DNA from: Lachnospiraceae bacterium
GTDB lineage: Bacteria > Bacillota > Clostridia > Lachnospirales > Lachnospiraceae
DNA length: 33,623 nucleotides
Direction: 5' to 3'
Assembly: GCA_017527205.1 (NCBI GenBank)
Contig: JAFXQK010000071.1
Location: 1 to 33,623 of the forward strand
Part shown: one piece after another, positions 14,765-23,045 of the stretch
Layout of the letters: every line of letters starts with the position of its first letter
How positions within the stretch are numbered: position 1 is the stretch's first letter
Position numbers and translations under genes: made by a program
Notes under the pieces: model-generated
The model's input: the letters and a program-made list of their open reading frames with translations, nothing else
Told to the model about the DNA's origin: nothing
Databases searched by the model: none

Positions 14765-14905
14765 AAATTTACTCAAAAAATCAAGACGAAACCTTATCGT
14801 CTTCTATCAGACCTGGAACTGTTTACCGTCCAAATACCGTGAAAGTAAGCGCGTATTGGAGTTATTTCCCAGACTCAACCCGCCTACGGAATCAAGAGAG
14901 GGAAA
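14765..14905 (+). pseudogene. Remnant of the AraC/GGDEF gene
   Basis: Bases 14765-14791 are identical over 27 bp to the upstream region of the AraC/GGDEF gene (11661-11687). From about 14808 the sequence matches the end of its HTH domain (QTWNCLPSKYRE and RVLELFPR, counterpart 12062 onward) and stops matching near the internal ribosome binding site. About 375 bp, including the promoter core, start codon and most of the HTH, is deleted. It is a dead fragment lying between the membrane pseudogene promoter and the terminator at 14911. Confidence 0.8.
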
Positions 14906-14910
14906 AAACA

Positions 14911-14954
14911 GGGGATGGTTTCGATAGGGTATAAAACCAATCGAAACCATCCCC
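14911..14954 (-). terminator. Strong terminator of the coiled-coil gene
   Basis: A perfect 15-bp stem (GGGGATGGTTTCGAT with its complement) and a 14-base loop, followed on the minus strand by TGTTTTTT. It starts about 35 bases after the stop codon at 14990. The 349 bases between 14641 and 14989 hold only this, the AraC remnant and the pseudogene promoter. Confidence 0.85.
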
Positions 14955-14989
14955 TTGACATGCTCTTATATTCTTTTTATGCTGTCACG

Positions 14990-17900
14990 TTAATAGCCCA
15001 AACCTCCCATTTGAGGCACTTCCTTTTTAGGGACTTCTTTTTTGGGTACTTCCTTCTTAGGTTCTTCTTTCTTTGGTGCTTCCTTTTTCGGTTCGGTCTT
15101 TCGGCTTTCCTTTACAGGACCTTCCATCTTTGGTCCTGCCGGCTCTTTGTTCATCTCCTTACTTAGGCTGTTTACGAACTCAGCCTTCACCTCATCCGGC
15201 GACATCTTGCCAAGATTTTCCATCTTCTTTGGACTCTCGGAGACCTCCTTGATCCAATTTTGGAAGGATCTGTCCCTTGCAATATCTCTCGTGGCCTTCT
15301 GCATTTCCATGTCCAACCTTGCAGTCTCGATCTCACCATTTGCATGCGCGTTTTTCACGCCGGCAATGGCGATCACCTTCGCAGCCTGATATTGCCATTC
15401 ATTCAGTCCGAACGCATTAGACTCCGGGGTCTTATTATGGAAGGTCATCTGGCTTAGTTTCTGGAATTGCTTGTATTCCGCATCCATTCTCTTCGTCGAT
15501 CCGACGTGATCCTTCTGCTTTTCCTTTTCAACATTCTGCTTTTCCTTTTCAGCAATCTGCTTACGGCGTTCGCTCTCCATCTGATCTTGTACGAAAATAT
15601 CCTTTGCCAGCGATTGCTTGACTTTCCAGTTAAGATCCTTTAGCTCCCTCGCACCGGCAAGCCGTTCTTTTCCCGTGGGCGTATTTGGCACCTTCGTTCC
15701 GTTTTTCGTGCTGCTTGCAATATAGGTGTCCGTTCTCCTGTCCAGCTCTTCGATCGCTGCCCAGGTTTTTTGTATCAGGTCTGACCTTTCCTTCTCCGTG
15801 AGCGGACGGTCATCGCCCTTCTTCGGACCCGGAACCTTTCCAGCCTCAAGCGTCGTGAGATTCTTTTGCACGATCTCTGCCTGCTCGCGCATGCGTATGT
15901 GCTCATCGGATTCCCTTCTGAAAATACTCGCCCTGGAAGTGTTGAATTTCTCCAGAGCCTTGTCAAAGTTCTCCTTCTGCGGAAGGTCAACTTTCCGGAG
16001 ATCCGCGGTATAAAGATCGATCAACCCCTGCAATCCTCGTTGTCCTTGATAGTCTTTGAGCTGCTGCGGATTGACAAAAAGCTCCTTTACCTCCGCAGAG
16101 GGATTCGCAAGCTTATCCTTCAGCTCCTTCGCCATCTCGATGACCTCACGCTTTTCCAAATTCAAAGTCATCAGGGCATTTTGTCTCTCTGCAGCGGTCA
16201 TGTTATCCTTTTTCAGCAGATACTCCTGATGGAGCTTTTGCATCTGATTGCCCTTCTCCACAAATTTGTCAAGGCCGGTCTCGCTGATCGCCTTTTCCAG
16301 CTTTTTTTCGCCACCCGTTTTGAGGAGATCCGTATTCAATTGAGCCATGACGGATCCGCTGACACCGAAGGTCCAATCTAGATTTTCATTGCCATTGTTC
16401 ATCGGAATACCATTCTTTAGGTTTTCCATGCATTGCCTTTGGTGATTGATGAGAGCCTTTTTAAAGCTAGCGGCATGCGTTATTTCATCTGATGCCTTAT
16501 CCGCTTTTTCATATTCTTCCTTAAGCTTTTGGTCGACACGATCAGCCACCTCGAGTAATTGCTTGTTTTTCCTCTCTTTTAAGGTGCCGTCGTGATTGAT
16601 TTGATTTCCCGCGTCAGCGACTTGGGAAACCTCTACGGGCATCCCCATGTCACCGGTAAATGAATAGAGCAGGTTAGCACTCTCCGTGGCGATATTTGCT
16701 TCCTTGTAATGAACACCCTTTCTGGGAATAGGCTCCGCCTTCTTTGCTTCCTCCTTCTGATAATCCAACATGATTTTGTTATAGGTCTGATGAAGCTGGA
16801 AGGAAGCATATTTCTCCTGATGCGCGGCCAAGAAATCATCTACCTGCTTCCCGACTGCTTCCATTTCCTCTTTTCCGCTGACTCTCTGGTTCCATACGGA
16901 TTCCTTCAGCTGTTCAAAATCCTTTTTATACTCTGCGATCTGTTCTTTCTGCTCTTTGATTTTCTGTATTTTTGCTTTGTCCTTGGTTTCGGTAAGCTGG
17001 TGATCAAGCTCGGCTTCCATCTTTTTGACGTATTGCTCCTGCATCCCCACCTGTGCCAGGACATACAGATGCTTGCTGTCATAGCCCATGTCAATGGCCT
17101 TGCTCTCACCCCTCATATAGCCAATGGCATAATTCGCGTCACGTTGATCCTTAGGTTGCTTGCCGATCGTATGATCCAGAGTATTATTCAGGACGTCATC
17201 ATATTGTCCTTTATCCTCAATCTCCCACAGTCTGTCAAAGGCTTCAATCGTCTTATCGTGAGACCTCTTTAGCTCACTTAAATAGATCTGCTCCTTCTCC
17301 GCATCCCATCCATCCTGCTCCATCTGTTGGCGATGGAACTGGATCTGAGTCTCTCTGGCTCCTGAACTGATGACGGTAAAATAATCGTCATAAATGCTCT
17401 TGCCACCCTCCACTCCGTTCTGTTCCAAAGCGTCAATACATTTCTCAAACCCTTCCATGTCATACTTCGGTGCAGCGCCTGCAAGCATGTTGATCGCGGG
17501 GAGATAAGGAGCATTCATCTCCGCTTCTGCAATGTTACCACTCTTGGGATTCGCCACCTGAGCCTGTAGCTCGTACCAGTCTGCAAGCTCATCCGCTTTT
17601 TCCTGCATATGAATGGATCGCAGGTCACTTTCCTTCTTATACAGATTGCGCAGATAGGTACTGGTCTCCTTGACCAGCTCATTGGATCTGTCATAAATCT
17701 CCTGAGCAGCCCCCTCTTGAGCCTTCGTCAGATAACGTCTGTAGCCCTCATGCAGGTCGCCAAGCTTGATGGATGGATCATACGTATTCTGCAACCCCAC
17801 GATCTTCGTATGGTCTGCCCCATTGAGGATCGGATTTCCCGTGGGGATTTCTCGCAGATAATTCCCCATCATGGCAGCCTGAGCTAGTTTTTCTTCTCCC

Positions 17901-18022
17901 AAAATGCCTACAATTCCCGGCAGCTGCATGGTAAACTTATTTATGGAATCATAAGCGGTAAAGTTTTTCCCTTCGATCGCCCACGGATATAATTTTCCTT
18001 CCGCATTTACTTTTGGTGGCAT
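14990..18022 (-). CDS. Large coiled-coil protein of unknown function
   Basis: A 1010-residue, highly charged protein with no signal peptide, membrane span or domain I can name. It opens with MPPKVNAEGKLYPWAIEGK, then FTAYDSINKFTMQLPGIVGILGEEKLAQAA, followed by long lysine/glutamate/glutamine-rich helices with strong coiled-coil character (for example around residues 340-400 and 850-890). It ends in a repetitive KKEVP tail and MGGLGY. The helical, low-hydrophobic make-up fits a cytoplasmic scaffold or a substrate exported without a signal peptide; neither is shown. The start at 18022 is chosen for GGAAGG just upstream; the frame stays open to 18157 across the promoter. It is a single-gene transcript with its own promoter (18137-18171) and terminator (14911-14954). 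Confidence 0.8.
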   Translation of the reverse strand: MPPKVNAEGKLYPWAIEGKNFTAYDSINKFTMQLPGIVGILGEEKLAQAAMMGNYLREIPTGNPILNGADHTKIVGLQNTYDPSIKLGDLHEGYRRYLTKAQEGAAQEIYDRSNELVKETSTYLRNLYKKESDLRSIHMQEKADELADWYELQAQVANPKSGNIAEAEMNAPYLPAINMLAGAAPKYDMEGFEKCIDALEQNGVEGGKSIYDDYFTVISSGARETQIQFHRQQMEQDGWDAEKEQIYLSELKRSHDKTIEAFDRLWEIEDKGQYDDVLNNTLDHTIGKQPKDQRDANYAIGYMRGESKAIDMGYDSKHLYVLAQVGMQEQYVKKMEAELDHQLTETKDKAKIQKIKEQKEQIAEYKKDFEQLKESVWNQRVSGKEEMEAVGKQVDDFLAAHQEKYASFQLHQTYNKIMLDYQKEEAKKAEPIPRKGVHYKEANIATESANLLYSFTGDMGMPVEVSQVADAGNQINHDGTLKERKNKQLLEVADRVDQKLKEEYEKADKASDEITHAASFKKALINHQRQCMENLKNGIPMNNGNENLDWTFGVSGSVMAQLNTDLLKTGGEKKLEKAISETGLDKFVEKGNQMQKLHQEYLLKKDNMTAAERQNALMTLNLEKREVIEMAKELKDKLANPSAEVKELFVNPQQLKDYQGQRGLQGLIDLYTADLRKVDLPQKENFDKALEKFNTSRASIFRRESDEHIRMREQAEIVQKNLTTLEAGKVPGPKKGDDRPLTEKERSDLIQKTWAAIEELDRRTDTYIASSTKNGTKVPNTPTGKERLAGARELKDLNWKVKQSLAKDIFVQDQMESERRKQIAEKEKQNVEKEKQKDHVGSTKRMDAEYKQFQKLSQMTFHNKTPESNAFGLNEWQYQAAKVIAIAGVKNAHANGEIETARLDMEMQKATRDIARDRSFQNWIKEVSESPKKMENLGKMSPDEVKAEFVNSLSKEMNKEPAGPKMEGPVKESRKTEPKKEAPKKEEPKKEVPKKEVPKKEVPQMGGLGY
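15014..15094 (-). repeat. Pentapeptide (KKEVP-type) tail repeat
   Basis: The 81 bases encode EP followed by five PKKE-type units (KKEAP, KKEEP, KKEVP three times), a 15-bp tandem repeat in the coding strand. The tail is extended and highly charged, like linkers or cell-wall-spanning segments, but no anchor motif follows. Confidence 0.75.
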
Positions 18023-18136
18023 GGCATCCTTCCTTTCCTGCGATCTGCCTCTCCCTTTGCCGACCGCATAACTATTTGTTCTTCCGTATGTCATCCCGTG
18101 CGTATGGCCCCGGATAGTTTTCTCACTGTAACATCC

Positions 18137-18171
18137 ATTATACCTCACGGCTGCCACAAAGCTGCCACAAA
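18137..18171 (-). promoter_or_regulatory. Activator-type promoter with 11-bp direct repeat
   Basis: A perfect -10 (TATAAT, 18137-18142, minus strand) has no recognisable -35. In its place lie two exact tandem copies of TTTGTGGCAGC (18150-18160 and 18161-18171), a period of one helical turn, 7 bases upstream of the -10. This is the layout of OmpR/PhoB-type response regulator boxes that replace the -35. Regulator unknown. Confidence 0.5.
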
Positions 18172-18214
18172 ACAGAAGTTTTTCTGCGGAAAGTAATTCT
18201 TTTGAGGTCGTGGA

Positions 18215-21200
18215 TCACCCATCTGCGAGGTCATCCAGCCCTAGGCCAAGCTCAAGAAGGATTCCGTACAGCCTGTAGCTTTGTTTTGGAAAAATAGCTT
18301 CTTTTCGGGGGATCAAAGCATCGATATTCTGATAATACTGCTCCTTTGTCACACTCTGACCGTTCCAATCATAGCTGTCAAATTCAGTCACGTGATCCGG
18401 ATTGTCAGCATATTCATTAGCTATGTACTCCTTTTTTTGATAGCCTGAGCCAAGCAAAGAGAACTCGCCGTCCTTTAGCTGATGGACCTCCGCGGGAAAA
18501 TATCCATTATTTCCGCCAAATAGGTAAAAGACTCCCTTTTTCTCCAGATAAAGCATTTCCAAACCATTTAGTTCCTTTTCCACCAGCTTGCCGTCATGAT
18601 AGCTGATCAGCTTCTGACCTCCAAAAACCAGGGATGCAACGTACAATTCCGGGATCTCATCATCATCCAGGTAGAGGAGATCAAAGGTATCATCATCTGA
18701 GCGACTGGCGTAATTCGCGTAGGCCTCCTTCCAGTTACTCGGCATTAAATATGTGAACTCCACAAAGGTCATGTCATCATAAGTAAAGGGTACGGAAGCA
18801 TAATCGCCGCCCCTTACGGGATACTTGACGTAAAGCAAGTGTTTTTCCGGATCATAATGCTTGGTGATCCGCCTTTCTGCAGAAAGATCGTCGCAGTTTT
18901 CAAGCTCCAAAAGCCCTGGGTGGTTTAGTCTGCCAAGATAAATGACATTACCTTTTCTTCGGTACACCATAACATCTTCATAATTTTGGGCATACAATTC
19001 TCTTATGGAGCAGATGATTTCCGTCACGCCGTCATCATCCAGGTCATCCGCGTAATCCATGCTATCACCGTAGCTAAGGCTCTCCCCCACCAACAATCCG
19101 TCATAATAATATTTTCGGTTATATTGGGCAGGATTATTAGGCGACTTGGACACAGTCTCCTTACAGGTCACGCTTAGTCCCATGACCGTGACCTGATCCC
19201 CGATCTTTACTGCCTCGCTCCTTACAACCGACCGATATTCAACAGGGTGATTCCAGAAGTCATAGGCTTCCTCCACGGAGTAGCTCCCCCGAAGGCTTAT
19301 GTCCCTCGAATCCTTGGTATCCCAATACCAGTCGCGGATATAGAGCTGTCCATCCTCCGTATCGATCAGAAAGTGAATGATCCCCCAGGATCCCCTCGCG
19401 CCGTAATGCTCCTGTCCGGGAAATAAAGTCCCCGTCATTGCATTGCGATACTTTGGGATACCCGTCACATGGAGCACCTTTGCATTGCCAATGGTCACTG
19501 GATCCCACTGTTTTATCTCCAAAACCCAGTCTCCATCACTAAATGCATGCGGGAAATGCCGCGTCTTATACTCCAGATAGTCTGCCAGCTGTTCATTACG
19601 CGTAAATGCCGTAAATTCCTGTGCTTTCACGTTTGGGTACTTCACCTTTTGGACAAAGGTACCGCACGCATCCGCACAAAGTCTGGCAACGCTTTTTTCG
19701 GAAAACCCGCCGTTTTTTCCACAGGGATAAGATAAATCTCCATAAAGACCAATGGTTTCCATCCTCTGCCCGACATATTCATTCACGTAAAAGGAAGTAT
19801 AGACACTGTCTTTCTCCAGGTTCCATAATACATAGCATGGAAGTATCTCGTAGGAATATTGATACCAGGTCGGTTGTCCCGCATCCTCCAGACTTTGAAT
19901 GATCAAAGAAGGCAGATTCGTGACGGGATAGCCCGGGAGATATAACAGAAATTCGTCTCCTTCCTCCATGCCAAAGGGCTTTACCGTGACAAACTGCGTT
20001 CCGTTTTGCTTCGTGATCTGATCCGGATCAGGATAGGAGAGATCCTCCACGCTAAATACATATTGCAGGTCATTAACCTTGCGCAGGTTCGCTATTTGTC
20101 CCGTAAATTCACATATTTGGGTCTGCGGATTTCCATTTCCATTGCTGACGTCCGTTCCCGTAAAGCTTCCTCCCTCCTCCATCGTAAGGGAAAGGTTAAA
20201 TTCATCCGTCGCGGTTTCAAAATAGTGTAAAGGAAGGCCAGAAAACAGCCGGCTCAAGGTTTCTTTTCCAGCCTCAACCGCTTCACCCGGCGCATAACCT
20301 ACGGAAATGGAATAAATCTCATGTGTACCACTGGCGACACGGGCTTGCTCCTTCATGTAATCATGACTTAGTAAAACATAATGAACGTCCCAACCATCCT
20401 TGGTTTCGCGATAAGTACAATCGATGCGCAGTACGCCTCCCATGCCATGCGATACCTCGTCGTTCGTCGGATAGGTTAAGTGCAGATTTGCTCCGTCTGA
20501 AGCTAGTTCAATCTTAACACTGATGCAGATAGAGTCAGTAATTTTCTTTGGATAATACTCCTGATAAACATATTCCCCTGCTTCGGGATAAAACAACTCG
20601 TCGCTAAATTCTCTCCATTCCCCATTCTCAACCTGCAAAACGGTAACCTTTCCAGGCCAATTATAGGTACTTGCAAGCAGAGTGCTCTGCAGCGTAATGA
20701 GCTCCTCTCGCCCGTCCCCCGTAAGGTCCGCAGCCACACAGTCCGTCTTGATCATTTGGACGCTTTGCATTGCATGCTCCTTGATGGATTTGCCGTTGAT
20801 TTTGGTCTCCAGCGTCGTCTTGCCTGAAGCATAGTCCTTGATCTGAATGAGCTCCTTCTCACCATCCCCGTCCAGATCCGCAGAAACCGAAGACTCATAA
20901 AGAAGCTTTTCCTCCAAGGGCTCCGCTCCTTGCTTTGTCTCGTCGACGCTTGAGAATGCTTGTTCGCTTCCCGACTGTTCCGTACCGGCCTGCTCCGTGC
21001 CATCATTCGTCTTTTCATTCTTCCCTGCCGTCGTAAGGCAGACAATACCGATGCAGATCAGAATGGCAATACATGCAAGAATCATCCAGAAACCCGGCTT
21101 CTTATAATTTAAGACATTTTTGATCCGCTTTTCGGCATCACTTTCTCCCAGGGCCACGGGTGAGAAGCCCACAAAATGCTCCTCCGTTGCAAACGCGAGC

Positions 21201-22375
21201 AGGGTCATGCCATATTCCTTCTTATGCTCTGCGCCAAGCCTAAAGAGAACTGCCTCGTCACAGCGCATCTCCTGATCGCGTACAAAACAAAAGTAAGCGA
21301 TCCACACCAGCGGATTCATCCAATAAACCGCAAGGAGTACATAAGCAAGCAGCCTTGTAAAAGGGTCAAGATTTTTCAGGTGCTGCCGCTCATGCTCTAA
21401 GGCAAAGCATCTTTTTTCTTCCTCTAAATGGAAGGGCACAAAGATTCTGGGGCGCAAAATACCAAAAACAAAAGGCGTTGCGATGTTGTCACATTCCCAA
21501 ACGTTCTCCTTAAGATGAACGGCCTCCTTTACGAGCCTTCGGATGCGCGCGTAGGAAACCACGCCAATGCCAAGCACGGTAAAGAATCCGATCATCCAAA
21601 CCGTGAAGAGGGCAATGACAGATCGGGTTCGTATTGCCACTTGACCTCCGGCAAATGCAAGGAAAGCTTCCTCTTCAGATAGCCGTGTTTTCTGCCTTTC
21701 CCTCTCTGCAAGCTGCCGTTGCCCCTGCAGAAGCTCGCTGGTCGTCTGACCATGAAAAGCATCGTCAGCGTTTAAGGCCGGTTGGTCTTCTGACGGATCC
21801 TGCAAACCGATTGCCGCGTCAAAGGAAGGATCCATTCCAGCCAAACTGCCCTGTGCCTGATCCATTCCGTCTTGTGTAAGCTTCGTCTCTCCATCCAAGG
21901 CATTTTCCTGGGGATCAGCCTTTCGCTCTGCTTCCGTAGATCCGATCGCTGCCCCGTTTCCATGCATCAGCAAAGCATCACCCTTCGAAGGCTCCAAAAA
22001 ACCGGCCGAAGAATTCACTTTCCCCGGTTCGCCTGCAATGCCTTCGCCGCTCATGCCCGCTCTAACTTCAGAAAATGGATTCGCTTCGGCGACATTTTGT
22101 GCTTCGCCACTCAGTTGCTCCTTGTCATCCCGCAGCGCAACCTGCACGGTACCTAACAGCGGATCCGCCCACGGGAAGAACTGATAGATGCTCACGGGAG
22201 AGGCTAGCGGAACGGAAAAGAGCATTCGGATTCCCACAATCGCCCATAGACAATAAACATACTTTTTAGGCATCCTTTTCATGAGGAGTCTGACGAGCAA
22301 AACGACCAAAACCACAATAAAAAGCGCCATATTTCTTTGAATATAGGATTGTACAAACGCAAAAATCCATTCCAT
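18215..22375 (-). CDS. M56 family (BlaR1/MecR1-like) sensor protease with novel C-terminus
   Basis: A 1386-residue membrane protein. Spans lie near residues 14-32, 42-58, 252-274, 343-362 and 428-450. The zinc protease motif HERQH is at 328-332, with a likely third ligand in RCDEA near 374, the M56 signature of BlaR1/MecR1. Between spans 2 and 3 is a polar, acidic, low-complexity insertion of about 170 residues absent from typical family members. After the last span, about 930 extracellular residues follow with no penicillin-binding domain. They include calcium-site-like DLDGDGEKELI, DLTGDGREELI, DLDDDGVTEII and LDDDEIPELYV motifs of the FG-GAP/VCBS type. It follows the BlaI gene by 86 bp. 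It should sense an outside signal and inactivate BlaI. Confidence 0.88.
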   Translation of the reverse strand: MEWIFAFVQSYIQRNMALFIVVLVVLLVRLLMKRMPKKYVYCLWAIVGIRMLFSVPLASPVSIYQFFPWADPLLGTVQVALRDDKEQLSGEAQNVAEANPFSEVRAGMSGEGIAGEPGKVNSSAGFLEPSKGDALLMHGNGAAIGSTEAERKADPQENALDGETKLTQDGMDQAQGSLAGMDPSFDAAIGLQDPSEDQPALNADDAFHGQTTSELLQGQRQLAERERQKTRLSEEEAFLAFAGGQVAIRTRSVIALFTVWMIGFFTVLGIGVVSYARIRRLVKEAVHLKENVWECDNIATPFVFGILRPRIFVPFHLEEEKRCFALEHERQHLKNLDPFTRLLAYVLLAVYWMNPLVWIAYFCFVRDQEMRCDEAVLFRLGAEHKKEYGMTLLAFATEEHFVGFSPVALGESDAEKRIKNVLNYKKPGFWMILACIAILICIGIVCLTTAGKNEKTNDGTEQAGTEQSGSEQAFSSVDETKQGAEPLEEKLLYESSVSADLDGDGEKELIQIKDYASGKTTLETKINGKSIKEHAMQSVQMIKTDCVAADLTGDGREELITLQSTLLASTYNWPGKVTVLQVENGEWREFSDELFYPEAGEYVYQEYYPKKITDSICISVKIELASDGANLHLTYPTNDEVSHGMGGVLRIDCTYRETKDGWDVHYVLLSHDYMKEQARVASGTHEIYSISVGYAPGEAVEAGKETLSRLFSGLPLHYFETATDEFNLSLTMEEGGSFTGTDVSNGNGNPQTQICEFTGQIANLRKVNDLQYVFSVEDLSYPDPDQITKQNGTQFVTVKPFGMEEGDEFLLYLPGYPVTNLPSLIIQSLEDAGQPTWYQYSYEILPCYVLWNLEKDSVYTSFYVNEYVGQRMETIGLYGDLSYPCGKNGGFSEKSVARLCADACGTFVQKVKYPNVKAQEFTAFTRNEQLADYLEYKTRHFPHAFSDGDWVLEIKQWDPVTIGNAKVLHVTGIPKYRNAMTGTLFPGQEHYGARGSWGIIHFLIDTEDGQLYIRDWYWDTKDSRDISLRGSYSVEEAYDFWNHPVEYRSVVRSEAVKIGDQVTVMGLSVTCKETVSKSPNNPAQYNRKYYYDGLLVGESLSYGDSMDYADDLDDDGVTEIICSIRELYAQNYEDVMVYRRKGNVIYLGRLNHPGLLELENCDDLSAERRITKHYDPEKHLLYVKYPVRGGDYASVPFTYDDMTFVEFTYLMPSNWKEAYANYASRSDDDTFDLLYLDDDEIPELYVASLVFGGQKLISYHDGKLVEKELNGLEMLYLEKKGVFYLFGGNNGYFPAEVHQLKDGEFSLLGSGYQKKEYIANEYADNPDHVTEFDSYDWNGQSVTKEQYYQNIDALIPRKEAIFPKQSYRLYGILLELGLGLDDLADG

Positions 22376-22461
22376 GAGACCATTGCTTCCTTTCTATGTC
22401 TGCCACGATGACACAGCTATCACATTTAGATACATACCGCGAACGTTGACCGGTTATGACA

Positions 22462-22821
22462 TTATTCCTTATGCTCTTCTATCAGCTTCTTCAGCGCCTT
22501 CGCTTCCTTCTTCGTCAGCTTTTTGCCACCCAGAAAAGCGGCAACAAAGCTCGGCAGGGAATTCTCAAAGGTGCGTTCCACAAAGTACTCTGCCTCCTTC
22601 GCCTGCGCCTTCTCCTTCGGGATCAGAACGCTGACCACGGCATCATCACTTTTGATAAAGCCCTTCTCACAGAGCTTCTTAATCACCGTGTAGGTTGTGG
22701 ACTTTTTCCAGCCAAGTCCCTCTTGGCATAGCTTTACAAGCTCCCCGGAATTTACAGGTGCATGCTCCCAAACAATACACATAAAACGATAATCACTGTC
22801 GCAAAGCTTCGCATATTCCAT
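22462..22821 (-). CDS. BlaI/MecI family repressor
   Basis: A 119-residue winged-helix repressor. LCDSDYRFMCIVWEHAPVNSGELVKLCQEGLGWKKSTTYTVIKKLCEKGFI is the BlaI-type DNA-binding domain, and the C-terminal helices (about residues 75-119) form the dimerisation part where the partner protease normally cuts. The ATG at 22821 is chosen because AGGAGG lies upstream and the family fold starts here; a longer frame starts at 22881. It is the first gene of a two-gene operon with the M56 protease, behind a promoter with two palindromes of the expected kind (22952-22988). Confidence 0.9.
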   Translation of the reverse strand: MEYAKLCDSDYRFMCIVWEHAPVNSGELVKLCQEGLGWKKSTTYTVIKKLCEKGFIKSDDAVVSVLIPKEKAQAKEAEYFVERTFENSLPSFVAAFLGGKKLTKKEAKALKKLIEEHKE

Positions 22822-22951
22822 TCTTTTTCCATCCTCCTGTTCACTCTCGCGAGTAAGCTCTCTTAGCTTCTGCGTCCGCATGTCTTCTATGTCCCCGTGA
22901 TCTGTCCATTACCAGATTTTCACTGATACATCACTTCAAAAGCAAATAGGA

Positions 22952-23002
22952 CTATAATTATAGACCCACCTTTAGTCTATAACCATAGTCCTTCCTTGTC
23001 AA
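22952..23002 (-). promoter_or_regulatory. BlaI operon promoter with two operators
   Basis: Minus strand -35 TTGACA (22997-23002), 17-bp spacer, -10 TAGACT (22974-22979). Two dyads occur: CTATGGTTATAG (22977-22988), between -35 and -10, and the perfect CTATAATTATAG (22952-22963), just downstream of the start. Both are flanked by GACTAT or TATAGAC. Centres are 25 bp apart. Autorepression by BlaI is inferred. Confidence 0.8.
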
Positions 23003-23045
23003 GCTTTTTTTATTTCTCCCAATCGCGTTTCCGGTCCTACTCCGA

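Noticed and set aside
18023..18157. N-terminal extension of the coiled-coil protein
   Set aside because: It would place the coding region over the TATAAT element; GGAAGG before 18022 fits the later start.
18215..22375. Beta-lactam resistance sensor
   Set aside because: The protease and repressor match BlaR1/BlaI, but I see no penicillin-binding motif and no beta-lactamase or PBP2a gene in the window.
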